Assembly: GCA_037440405.1 (NCBI GenBank)
Contig: JBBIUE010000005.1
Span: forward strand, 34,952 to 98,951
Source: JANMGV01 sp037440405
GTDB taxonomy: Bacteria; Planctomycetota; Planctomycetia; Pirellulales; Pirellulaceae
DNA: 64,000 bases
Direction of reading: 5' to 3'
The notes under the pieces: model-generated
Databases searched by the model: none
The model's input: only the letters and a program-made list of their open reading frames with translations
What the model was told of the DNA's origin: nothing
Part shown: piece by piece, positions 46,962-55,106 of the stretch
Numbering within the stretch: the first letter of the stretch is position 1
How the letters are laid out: the number at the start of each line of letters is the position of its first letter
Made by a program: the position numbers and the translations under genes

Positions 46962-48416
46962 CTACTCGTATTGCCATTTCAACACCCATGGGTCCCCTGT
47001 TTCCCTTTGAAAGTCCTGCAATTTCTTCTTCAGACGACCAAGCGTTGCGAAATGTTCGGGACGATTCGCGAGATTAACGATTTCGTCTGGGTCGGCCTCC
47101 AGGTCGTAGAGTTCGAAAACGGGACGGTGCACATAATCCCGAATCGTCCGCTTGCCATAAAGAAACGTATCGCCTTGCTGCCAAGCGTCCTGCCAAGTCG
47201 CGGAACTCCATAGGTCGGACGCGAACGGAAACGGTAGCGGGTGAGCAATGTTCCAGATCAGCTTGAACTTCCGCTCGCGTACTGTCCTCATCGGATAGTA
47301 CATCGTCACCTCGTGGAAACTGTGCGAGCCGAAAATCGTGCTCCACTCCGCATCCATATCATGGTTCTGATCTGTGATCCTGGAAACAAAGCTCTTTCCA
47401 TGGAAGTTGTCCGCCGTCGTTACCTCGGCCAACTCCAAGATGGTTGGTGTCAGATCAACAAAGCTGATCATCGCTTGTGAATCCAAATTGCGAGGGACCT
47501 CACCCGGCAGTCGCACGATCAGCGGTACGCGGAGTCCTGGGTCGTAAGCAGTCGTCTTGGCACCGGGGAAAGCCATTCCATGATCGGAAGTGAAGATGAT
47601 GACGGTTTGTTCCCATACTCCTCGATCCTTGAGCGACTGGACCAGTCGTCCAATGCCTTGATCGATGCGAGAAATACTCTGATAGTACATTGCGAGTTCG
47701 GCCCGGCATGACGGACGATCTGGCAGAAACGAGGGAACCGTTAGCTCGCTCGCATCATAGTGCTGCACGACTTCTTTGGAGTAACCGTTGGGCAAATTGC
47801 CGAACGAATCTGGGTTTTCTGGCAGATCCGTCCGAACGTTTGCAGCTCGGTGCGGATCAGTGGGACAAAAGTACAAGAAGAATGGCCGTCCGGCCTCACG
47901 TTCGCTGAGAAACCGATCAACCGCTTCGGCCATCTGGATCGTGTTGCGATGGTTTGCCGCGAGTGTCGTGTCGAATCGATAGGACGCTGGCGGCCCCACA
48001 TGGTGCTTACCGACGATCACCGATTCGTAACCAGACTCAGACAAGCGGACAGGCAATCCTTTCACCGAACTGAAGGACTCAAAATGGTGATAAGAGTGCT
48101 GCAGTCCGTACTGTCCATTCGCGTGACTGTGCAAGCCGGTCAGGAGCACGGCTCGCGAAGCTGAGCAACTCGCCGTCGTGGCGAAAGCCATCCGGAACCG
48201 CGTCCCCTCCTTCGCCAGTTGATCTAAGTGCGGTGTTCGGACGTCTTGATTACCATAACAACCCAAATCCAGCCCCTGGTCATCGGTCACAATGAGCACG
48301 ATGTTCGGACGATCCTTGCCGCTCGCCGGCGAACAGATAATTCCGCTGGCTGCCAACAACAAGCAGCAGCATGAAAATGCAACGCGGCGGTATCCAGCCG
48401 CAAGGGTGCGGGGCAA
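46962..48416 (-). CDS. Exported formylglycine-dependent sulfatase
   Basis: A sulfatase of about 484 residues. After a Cys/Leu-rich signal segment (VAFSCCCLLLAASGIICSPA) come PNIVLIVTDDQGLDLGCYGN with metal-binding DD, the formylglycine motif CSASR inside SCSASRAVLLTG near residue 84, HHVGPPASYRFD, and TSDHGMAFPGAKTTAYDPGL. The lower third, FELYDLEADPDEIVNLANR, is typical. The start is uncertain: the frame is open to 48686, and an ATG at 48677 has GAGG upstream, but that leader would include a dispersed repeat before the signal peptide. The TTG at 48416 gives a normal signal peptide but has a weak ribosome binding site. Substrate probably a sulfated polysaccharide. Confidence 0.9.
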   Translation of the reverse strand: MPRTLAAGYRRVAFSCCCLLLAASGIICSPASGKDRPNIVLIVTDDQGLDLGCYGNQDVRTPHLDQLAKEGTRFRMAFATTASCSASRAVLLTGLHSHANGQYGLQHSYHHFESFSSVKGLPVRLSESGYESVIVGKHHVGPPASYRFDTTLAANHRNTIQMAEAVDRFLSEREAGRPFFLYFCPTDPHRAANVRTDLPENPDSFGNLPNGYSKEVVQHYDASELTVPSFLPDRPSCRAELAMYYQSISRIDQGIGRLVQSLKDRGVWEQTVIIFTSDHGMAFPGAKTTAYDPGLRVPLIVRLPGEVPRNLDSQAMISFVDLTPTILELAEVTTADNFHGKSFVSRITDQNHDMDAEWSTIFGSHSFHEVTMYYPMRTVRERKFKLIWNIAHPLPFPFASDLWSSATWQDAWQQGDTFLYGKRTIRDYVHRPVFELYDLEADPDEIVNLANRPEHFATLGRLKKKLQDFQRETGDPWVLKWQYE

Positions 48417-48441
48417 GTCGCCTGATCTGCATTCTGAATCT

Positions 48442-48540
48442 GGGCTAACCAATCGAGCTTTGAGCGCAATTGCGAATGCCGTCCCCTCAGCCCGAAGCAC
48501 GAGCGAGCGATTGCTTCGCGACGATACGTATCGAGATTGA
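48442..48540 (+). repeat. Dispersed short repeat, copy A
   Basis: It shares with copy B (57623-57724, opposite strand) a common organisation and a core matching at 23 of 24 positions (AATGCCGTCC-CTCAGCCCGAAGC, differing at the dash). Both can be read as a short open frame ending with a TNR-x-L..ANAV-x-SARS pattern and a final YRD. This copy occupies the upstream region of the sulfatase gene. Confidence 0.6.
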
Positions 48541-48743
48541 TCCGCCGATTCGTCAGTCCACTCTGAACCATGTCTGTAGCATGGTGAGCCGCACCCTCGG
48601 AAAATGAACAAGGCAACCTCGCGGACCAGCCTTTTCAAGACGCATTGGATCGGAGCCAACGAACTTCGCTTTGCCATAACCGGCACCTCAACAGATCGAA
48701 ATCAGTTCATGCGTGCCCACCAAATGGAACACGAAGGAACGGA

Positions 48744-50555
48744 TTATCGCTGAATCGGCAGCTTCTCGGTAGCCAGCTCGGTACGAAAGCGCCAAGCGTC
48801 CTGGTAATTGCCCAGAGACATAGCGGCCGGGGCAGACGCTGGAGAGGTAAAGTTCGTCAACCAGCTTCGCATGGTAGGCGGCGCTCCAAGTTCGACCAAA
48901 GCCAGCAAATCCTTGATCAATAGCGGGTGGCTCCCGTAATAGGAATGCCCCAGAAGGCTCGTGTCCACCGGTGAGACATCAACCGTTACGATCCCAGAAA
49001 AAGTCGGCAGCGGTGATGTCGATAATCCTAGCCGCTGATAGCCGTGGATGTTTTTCGATGCGATCAATGCTCGGTCCGTGCCGGACGTGTAGAGTGTTGC
49101 TTGGCGGCACACTTTCGGCAGCACGTCGGAGAACCGATCGTGGAACTCAGAGGTATCGACATCCGGGGCGGCCATCACGATTTGTCCGAACATCGGCTTG
49201 CCTGAACCGCTCTTCAGAGCGATTCGCTCGATGGCACCAAGCATCGCTCGGTTCCCCATCGAGTGAGCGATAATGTGCAGTTGCTTGGTCCCAGTCTTCT
49301 CAGAGACATCGGTCAAGAAACGCTCAAGGTGAGCTATCGTCCAACTTGCGTTCGCTTCGTCTTGACGGTAACCGGTCAGGGACCCGTGAGACGGCCAACT
49401 GTAGAGAATCGGAGCCCCCAGGAAATCCAGATCGTGAGATAGCTGTGCCGTTCTCCGAAGCGCTTCATCAAACTGAACATTGTAGCCGTGAATGAAGACC
49501 AATGCGGATTTGTCGATCGATGTTTCCACCGTTTCTTTCAATTGAGTAAAGTATTCATCGGCGCTGACAGGCTGGATCGAGCGAACGGTCACATGGCGAT
49601 CCGTTCGTTCAGTGAACTCGACTTTGAAGATGCTCGGGCGTTCGACTTTGCCGATCGAGTGTTTTCGCGGAATGGTTACGTCGCTGAAACCGACGTGCAG
49701 AGGATAGTCGAGCAAAGTTTCGATCCGCCTCGTGCCGAAGAGGACGCCACCGTTTCGAGCAAGCCGGATTGTCTGTTGCCCGTAAATCGTCGCATGGTAG
49801 AGAAAGAACATCGTCATTAAGACGCCGACCGTGAACCCCCCGGCCCAGACCGGGCGTGTCTTCCCCCATTTCAGTCCGATGAGCGTCACGCCGCAAACGA
49901 ATAGACCCAGCATCGCAGGGAGTAAGATGCGCACCCACAACATCAAACTATAGGGATCGACGAGCTGGCGGTCCGTGGCGTAGAACACACGGACCGTGCG
50001 GAATAGCGCTGTATCCTCGAATGGATTCTGTCTCGCTGCTAGCTTCGCTTCTTCCGTTTCAGCATCCGCAAACGAATGCGTTCCGTCGCCGATCTCCTCG
50101 GCCTCCGATTCGCTCGCCGCGCTTTCAGTCAGCGGCGAAGCATGACGATCCTCGTTCAGCTTCCCCGTCCAACCGTTCGGCACATCATTTGCGACGATCG
50201 GCTCGCGGCCTGAAGAAGGTGACCTGCTGGAAGCGCCATGCGGCAAATCGCTCGAACCGACGGGCGAGCTGTTCGTGCCGAGTGACGGACTGCTCCAACT
50301 GGATGGCGTTGACGAACGGAGTACGCTACCCGAACCCGATGGTTCTTGAGGTCGAACAAGTGCGTTCCCGCCATGGATCGAGCCGATGCTATCATCGATC
50401 CCACGATTCTCCTGGACCAAAGCGGTCTGAGGAGGAATCGCCTGCTCTTGAATCAAGTGTGGTCCGACAGCGGTGGCACCCGCAATCCCTGCCGCGCCTA
50501 CAGCGATAAGCTTCCAGGCGATCTTTCCTGACCGCGACGGCTGCCGACGGACCAT
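48744..50555 (-). CDS. Membrane-anchored DUF900-type alpha/beta hydrolase
   Basis: A 603-residue protein. It opens with a basic stretch and a hydrophobic segment (KLIAVGAAGIAGATAV), then a Ser/Pro-rich low-complexity linker (70-165), and two membrane helices near 215-270 (WVRILLPAMLGLFVCGVTLI, GGFTVGVLMTMFFLYHATIY). The C-terminal half is a DUF900-type hydrolase: VFYATDRQ (the domain start, before the helices), ALVFIHGYNVQFDEALRR, nucleophile Ser near 432 in HIIAHSMGNRAML, DVD in MAAPDVDTSEF and LLGHSYYGS with the likely catalytic His. The membrane helices interrupt the usual domain after VFYATDR. The ATG at 50555 has AGGGAA upstream. Substrate unknown. Confidence 0.85.
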   Translation of the reverse strand: MVRRQPSRSGKIAWKLIAVGAAGIAGATAVGPHLIQEQAIPPQTALVQENRGIDDSIGSIHGGNALVRPQEPSGSGSVLRSSTPSSWSSPSLGTNSSPVGSSDLPHGASSRSPSSGREPIVANDVPNGWTGKLNEDRHASPLTESAASESEAEEIGDGTHSFADAETEEAKLAARQNPFEDTALFRTVRVFYATDRQLVDPYSLMLWVRILLPAMLGLFVCGVTLIGLKWGKTRPVWAGGFTVGVLMTMFFLYHATIYGQQTIRLARNGGVLFGTRRIETLLDYPLHVGFSDVTIPRKHSIGKVERPSIFKVEFTERTDRHVTVRSIQPVSADEYFTQLKETVETSIDKSALVFIHGYNVQFDEALRRTAQLSHDLDFLGAPILYSWPSHGSLTGYRQDEANASWTIAHLERFLTDVSEKTGTKQLHIIAHSMGNRAMLGAIERIALKSGSGKPMFGQIVMAAPDVDTSEFHDRFSDVLPKVCRQATLYTSGTDRALIASKNIHGYQRLGLSTSPLPTFSGIVTVDVSPVDTSLLGHSYYGSHPLLIKDLLALVELGAPPTMRSWLTNFTSPASAPAAMSLGNYQDAWRFRTELATEKLPIQR

Positions 50556-50667
50556 AAGAGCGTTTCCCTGTCGTCCACCATGTGCAAAATACCATGCAGC
50601 TACCGACAAACAGGCATCTTCCCAGCGACATCGTCAAGCGGCAGCCACCCGTCTTCTAACGCGTCCC

Positions 50668-50949
50668 TCAGGAGTATCGGCAGTCGTACTGCAGAATATT
50701 CGTAAAAATCGGTAAAACCATCAAAGCAAACGCATCTGCCGCACCTTCCCAAAATCCGAACGATATCATCCCCAGTAAAGCCCCAAAAAAGACGACGATC
50801 GTTCGGGTCTCAATGCTGCGGTCTACGAGAGTCGCGAAGAAAGGACGCTTGTCCGTAATAAACCGACAACAGGGATCCACTTGGGACGCCAATCCCAGGC
50901 CTACTCTCTCATCGGGAGTAGGCCGTTCGATAGAAGTATGCCGTCCCAC
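50668..50949 (-). CDS. Possible small membrane protein, unknown
   Basis: A weak candidate of 93 residues with two hydrophobic segments near the C-terminus (TIVVFFGALLGMISFGF, ALMVLPIFTNIL) and a hydrophilic N-terminus. It begins with GTG and has no clear ribosome binding site. The composition looks protein-like, but no family is recognised. Reported because the region otherwise holds nothing. Confidence 0.3.
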   Translation of the reverse strand: MGRHTSIERPTPDERVGLGLASQVDPCCRFITDKRPFFATLVDRSIETRTIVVFFGALLGMISFGFWEGAADAFALMVLPIFTNILQYDCRYS

Positions 50950-51301
50950 ATTCGTTGGCGATCAGGGACGTCCCAAGGATTCGCGGATCAGGTTATAGTT
51001 TTTGTCCTTAGGCGTGCGGCAGATGAGCAGCTGCCAATCATCAGCCGCAGCTTGAGTATTGAATTTGCGCAGCTTGAACGCTTTCACAAACATTAACATT
51101 GACGTTGGAAAAGGGAACACTGATGGTTTTGGAGTACGAGCACGGTTCCCAATCGAGTGGTGAAGTGTCACTGGAAAAGCGTACACGTTGGCGCATCGAG
51201 CTTGCATTCTCGCAACTCCGACAATACGTGAGCGAGGGAGCAACGTCTCCTCTCTCGCTGCGATTCGGTACGTTTCATTCGGCTGCCGCGCACCTCGGTA
51301 A
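50950..51301. other. Intergenic region before tyrA
   Basis: About 350 bases. A 60-codon plus-strand frame from an ATG at 51123, with a GAAAAGGGA stretch upstream, ends inside the tyrA start (ATTGA), so it could be a small coupled gene or chance. No recognised sequence. Confidence 0.3.
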
Positions 51302-52213
51302 TTGAACCTTTCGATCCATCATTCAAGCGTAGAAGGTCCTTCCTTGTCTTCATCTTGGGAAAAAATCTGTATCATCGGTGTGGGGTTGCTGGGTGGTTCC
51401 ATCGGGTTGGCTGTGCGCGCGAGAAATCTCGCTCGGCAGGTTGTTGGTGTCTGTCGCAACGCGGCAACCGGACGCGATGCGATGAATGTTGGGGCAGTCC
51501 ATGCTACCGTCGCCAGTGTCGCTGAAGGTTGTGAGGGAGCTGACCTGGTAATTGTTTGTACTCCGGTCCAGACCGTGCCGCCAATCCTAGAAGAGGTGCA
51601 TCAATTCTCAGGACCGGAAACGCTCATTGTCGATGTTGGAAGCACGAAGTCTGCCATCGCGAAGCGGGCCGTGGAATTGGGGTTGAGCCGCTTCGTCCCC
51701 TCTCATCCACTGGCTGGGAGCGAACGGTCTGGTGTTTCATTCGCGCGTGCGGATCTGTTTGAGGATCGGCCCTGCATCGTGACTCCGACTTCGTTAAATG
51801 CTCCCGATCTTGTCGAACAAGTGTTGGGATTTTGGCGATCGCTTGGTGCCAGCGTGAGCTTCCTGTCTCCTGAGGAACACGATCAGATCGTCGCTCGGAC
51901 TAGCCATCTGCCGCACTTGGTCGCGTCTGCTTTAGCTGCCGGAACTCCGTCCGAAGTTGTCCCATTCTTGGCGTCGGGCTGGGCTGACACGACGCGAGTC
52001 GCTGCCGGGAACCCAGAAATGTGGTGCCAGATCGTCGAGGAAAATCGGGAGCCTATCCTATCCGTCATGAAAAACTTTGCCACAATTTGGCAAGACTGGA
52101 TTGCAGCCATCGAAGGTGGCGATCGACAGCGACTCTACAACTTGTTGGAAACGGGAAAAGCAGCTCGTGACGCTCTGGGAAATCGATATTCATCCGAAGG
52201 AAGGTCAACCTGA
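51302..52213 (+). CDS. tyrA: Prephenate dehydrogenase
   Basis: A 303-residue NAD-dependent enzyme that makes 4-hydroxyphenylpyruvate for tyrosine synthesis. The dinucleotide fold starts with IIGVGLLGGSIGLAVRARN. Typical active-site segments are VDVGSTKSAI, VPSHPLAGSERSGV with the catalytic His, and RTSHLPHLVASALA. An arogenate dehydrogenase of the same family cannot be excluded. The TTG at 51302 gives the longest form; a TTG at 51344 preceded by AGAAGG is a good alternative. Its last 47 bases overlap the start of purL in another frame. Confidence 0.9.
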   Translation: MNLSIHHSSVEGPSLSSSWEKICIIGVGLLGGSIGLAVRARNLARQVVGVCRNAATGRDAMNVGAVHATVASVAEGCEGADLVIVCTPVQTVPPILEEVHQFSGPETLIVDVGSTKSAIAKRAVELGLSRFVPSHPLAGSERSGVSFARADLFEDRPCIVTPTSLNAPDLVEQVLGFWRSLGASVSFLSPEEHDQIVARTSHLPHLVASALAAGTPSEVVPFLASGWADTTRVAAGNPEMWCQIVEENREPILSVMKNFATIWQDWIAAIEGGDRQRLYNLLETGKAARDALGNRYSSEGRST

Positions 52214-55100
52214 TCACTTAAGCCGTTCGGTTGCAAACGAATTAGAGTTCTTAAGATTCGCGAAGGGAATCCAAATTGTCGCTGCCCAGGGCTACCTGAT
52301 CGAAGGCAGCATCGATCTTGGTTCGGTCCGTCGAGCTGCCAAAGAGCTTTTAGCGGACCCCATCGTCGAGAGTTGGATTGCTGCCGAGATCGGCGATCCT
52401 GCTCTGGAGCCGTTGCCAAGCGGCCGCGGTCCGATCGATAAGCCGATCTTGGTCCACGTTCTCCCAAAGCCAGGGGTGATGGACCCGGCCGGTCTCAGCA
52501 CACAGCAGGCCCTTGCGCGGATGGGGCTGGACGCGACCGCCGTTAGAACTTTTCGGAAATATTGGCTCGGGGCTTCTGCCGAGGATGTTCGTCGGATCAG
52601 CCAGAAGGTCTTGGCAAACGACTCCATCGAACAAGTCATTATCGGACAATTGGAGTTGGATAGGCTCCAGGTCGGTACGAGTTACGAATTCCAGCTGCTG
52701 CCAGTTCCGATTTCGCAGCTTGACGACTCGGAATTGATGAAGCTCAGTCGCGAAGGTCAGCTCCATTTGTCGATCGCAGAGATGCTAACCGTACAAAAGC
52801 ACTATCGGGAGTTGGGACGCGAACCGACCGACATCGAACTCGAGACGATTGCTCAAACGTGGAGCGAGCATTGCAGCCACAAAACGTTGGCCGGTCGCAT
52901 TGCCTATCGCGATGAGAACGGCGAGATGCATTTCGAGAACATGCTCAAGGAAACGATCTTCGCAGCGACGAATCGCATCCGAGAGCGCCTCGGCCGCGAT
53001 GATTGGTGCGTGAAAGTGTTTAAGGACAACGCAGGTATTGTGACGTTCGATGATGACTACCACGTGGTATTCAAAGTTGAGACGCACAATCACCCATCGG
53101 CGATTGAACCGTACGGCGGTGCCAACACGGGAATCGGCGGCGTCATTCGCGATCCACTTGGAACAGGATTGGGTGCCAAGCCGATCTGCAATACTGATGT
53201 GTTTTGCTTTGCCCCTCCGGACATGGAAGACGGTGAGCTACCGTCAGGAGTGCTGCACCCGAGAAAAATCATGACGGGAGTCGTGGCTGGTGTGCGTGAC
53301 TACGGAAATCGGATGGGAATTCCGACGGTGAACGGAGCCGTCTTCTTCGATCCGCGTTACGTTGGTAACCCTTTGGTGTATTGCGGCAATGTTGGGTTGT
53401 TACCCAAGGGTAAAGAAGACAAGCAAGCTCTTCCGGGCGATTGGATCGTCGCGATCGGCGGGAGAACCGGCCGTGACGGTATCCACGGAGCAACGTTTAG
53501 CAGTGTTGAACTCACTCACGAGAGCGAATCGATCTCCGGTGGATCGGTTCAGATTGGTAATGCAGTCATGGAGAAGATGGTCCGGGATGCATTGCTGAAG
53601 GCGCGGGACGAAGGTCTCTTTCACGCCGTGACGGATTGTGGTGCCGGTGGGTTCAGCAGTGCCATTGGTGAAATGGGGGAGTCGATCGGTGCAGAGGTTT
53701 GGCTCGAAAAAGCTCCGCTGAAGTATGAAGGACTTAGCTACACGGAGATTTGGATCAGCGAGGCTCAAGAGCGAATGATCCTTGCCGTTCCGCAAGACAA
53801 ATGGGACCGACTGGACGAGATTTGTCGCGGTGAAGGTGTTGAAGCAACGATTCTGGGTCAGTTCCTTCCCACCGGTCTCCTGCGCCTGATGTACCAAGGG
53901 ACGGAAGTCGGTTGTCTATCAATGGAGTTTCTGCATCAAGGCCGCCCGCCGGTCATTCGCCAAGCATTCTATGCGCCGGTGGTGCCTTCGCCCGAACCAA
54001 ACATCAACGATGATCGCGCGACGATCGAATCCATCTTGCTGAAGATTCTTGGTTCTCCCAATGTAGCGAGCAAGCATTGGATCATTCGGCAATATGATCA
54101 CGAAGTGCAAGCGGGGAGTGTTGTGAAACCGCTGGTCGGCCCAAACTGCGATGGTCCTAGCGACGCCGCAGTCGTCCGACCTCGGCTCAACAGCCATCGT
54201 GGATTGGTCATTAGTTGCGGGATGAATCCGTGTTATGGTGATCTCGATACCTATGCCATGGCGGCAAGTGCCATTGATGAAGCTGTTCGCAACGCGATAG
54301 CCGTGGGTGCTGATCCATCGCGTATCGCGTTGCTCGACAACTTTTGTTGGGGTAATACGGACCGCGCGGAGACCTTGGGCAGCCTTGTTCGAGCAGCCTT
54401 GGCTTGTCGTGATCTGGCTTTGGCCTGGAATATGCCCTTTATCAGCGGCAAGGATTCGCTGAACAATGAGTTCAGTTGGGTCGATCGGCGAGGCGAACGC
54501 AAAACGTTGTCCATTCCGCCGACCCTACTTATCAGCGCGATAGGGCAAATTCCAGATGTTCGACAAAGCGTCACGATGGATCTCAAGAAGCCCGGAAATC
54601 GCATCTACCTGTTGGGAGCGACCCGCCACGAGATGGGAGGGTCGCATGCTTTGCTGGTCAGCGGCTTGTCTGGGGGCGTGGTTCCGTCGGTTGATCCAAG
54701 TTCGGCACTTCGCATTTTCAACAAGCTTCATGAGGCGATACGTCGTGGATTCGTGAGGGCTTGCCATGATTTGAGTGAGGGCGGACTCGCAGTTGCCGCG
54801 GCGGAAATGGCATTTGCGGGAAATCTTGGGATGCACCTTCAGATCGAGGCACTTTGCAAAGAGAACTTTGTCGATCTTCCTGTAGCATTGTTCTCGGAAT
54901 CGAACTCAAGGTTTCTGGTGGAGGTCCCGGAGAGCTGCGAAGCCGATTGGCAATCGCATGTTGCGGAACTGGCTTGTTATCGATTGGGCGAAGTCACCGA
55001 GGCGACCGAGCTTATGATCGCTGCAGGAGATCGCGCCCTGGTTCAGTTGAGCCTTGAGCAACTCAAGAAGGTATGGCTCGCTCCGCTCGATTGGACTTGA
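52167..55100 (+). CDS. purL: FGAM synthase, PurS-PurL type
   Basis: A 977-residue phosphoribosylformylglycinamidine synthase. The N-terminal 80 residues resemble PurS (TLWEIDIHPKEGQPD, GYLIEGSIDL) fused to the PurL core. Core motifs are AQTWSEHCSHKTLAG, HNHPSAIEPYGGANTGIGG, DCGAGGFSSAIGEMGE, PFISGKDSLNNEF, GGSHAL and CHDLSEGGLAVAAAEM. No glutaminase domain is present, so PurQ is a separate protein not seen here. The GTG at 52167 starts the conserved LWEID block, with GGGAAAAG upstream; the open frame further up lies within tyrA. Confidence 0.93.
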   Translation: MTLWEIDIHPKEGQPDHLSRSVANELEFLRFAKGIQIVAAQGYLIEGSIDLGSVRRAAKELLADPIVESWIAAEIGDPALEPLPSGRGPIDKPILVHVLPKPGVMDPAGLSTQQALARMGLDATAVRTFRKYWLGASAEDVRRISQKVLANDSIEQVIIGQLELDRLQVGTSYEFQLLPVPISQLDDSELMKLSREGQLHLSIAEMLTVQKHYRELGREPTDIELETIAQTWSEHCSHKTLAGRIAYRDENGEMHFENMLKETIFAATNRIRERLGRDDWCVKVFKDNAGIVTFDDDYHVVFKVETHNHPSAIEPYGGANTGIGGVIRDPLGTGLGAKPICNTDVFCFAPPDMEDGELPSGVLHPRKIMTGVVAGVRDYGNRMGIPTVNGAVFFDPRYVGNPLVYCGNVGLLPKGKEDKQALPGDWIVAIGGRTGRDGIHGATFSSVELTHESESISGGSVQIGNAVMEKMVRDALLKARDEGLFHAVTDCGAGGFSSAIGEMGESIGAEVWLEKAPLKYEGLSYTEIWISEAQERMILAVPQDKWDRLDEICRGEGVEATILGQFLPTGLLRLMYQGTEVGCLSMEFLHQGRPPVIRQAFYAPVVPSPEPNINDDRATIESILLKILGSPNVASKHWIIRQYDHEVQAGSVVKPLVGPNCDGPSDAAVVRPRLNSHRGLVISCGMNPCYGDLDTYAMAASAIDEAVRNAIAVGADPSRIALLDNFCWGNTDRAETLGSLVRAALACRDLALAWNMPFISGKDSLNNEFSWVDRRGERKTLSIPPTLLISAIGQIPDVRQSVTMDLKKPGNRIYLLGATRHEMGGSHALLVSGLSGGVVPSVDPSSALRIFNKLHEAIRRGFVRACHDLSEGGLAVAAAEMAFAGNLGMHLQIEALCKENFVDLPVALFSESNSRFLVEVPESCEADWQSHVAELACYRLGEVTEATELMIAAGDRALVQLSLEQLKKVWLAPLDWT

Positions 55101-55106
55101 GGACAT

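Noticed and set aside
48417..48686. Upstream extension of the sulfatase to 48686 or 48677
   Set aside because: It would place a dispersed repeat in front of the signal peptide. Kept as an alternative because an ATG at 48677 has a fair ribosome site.
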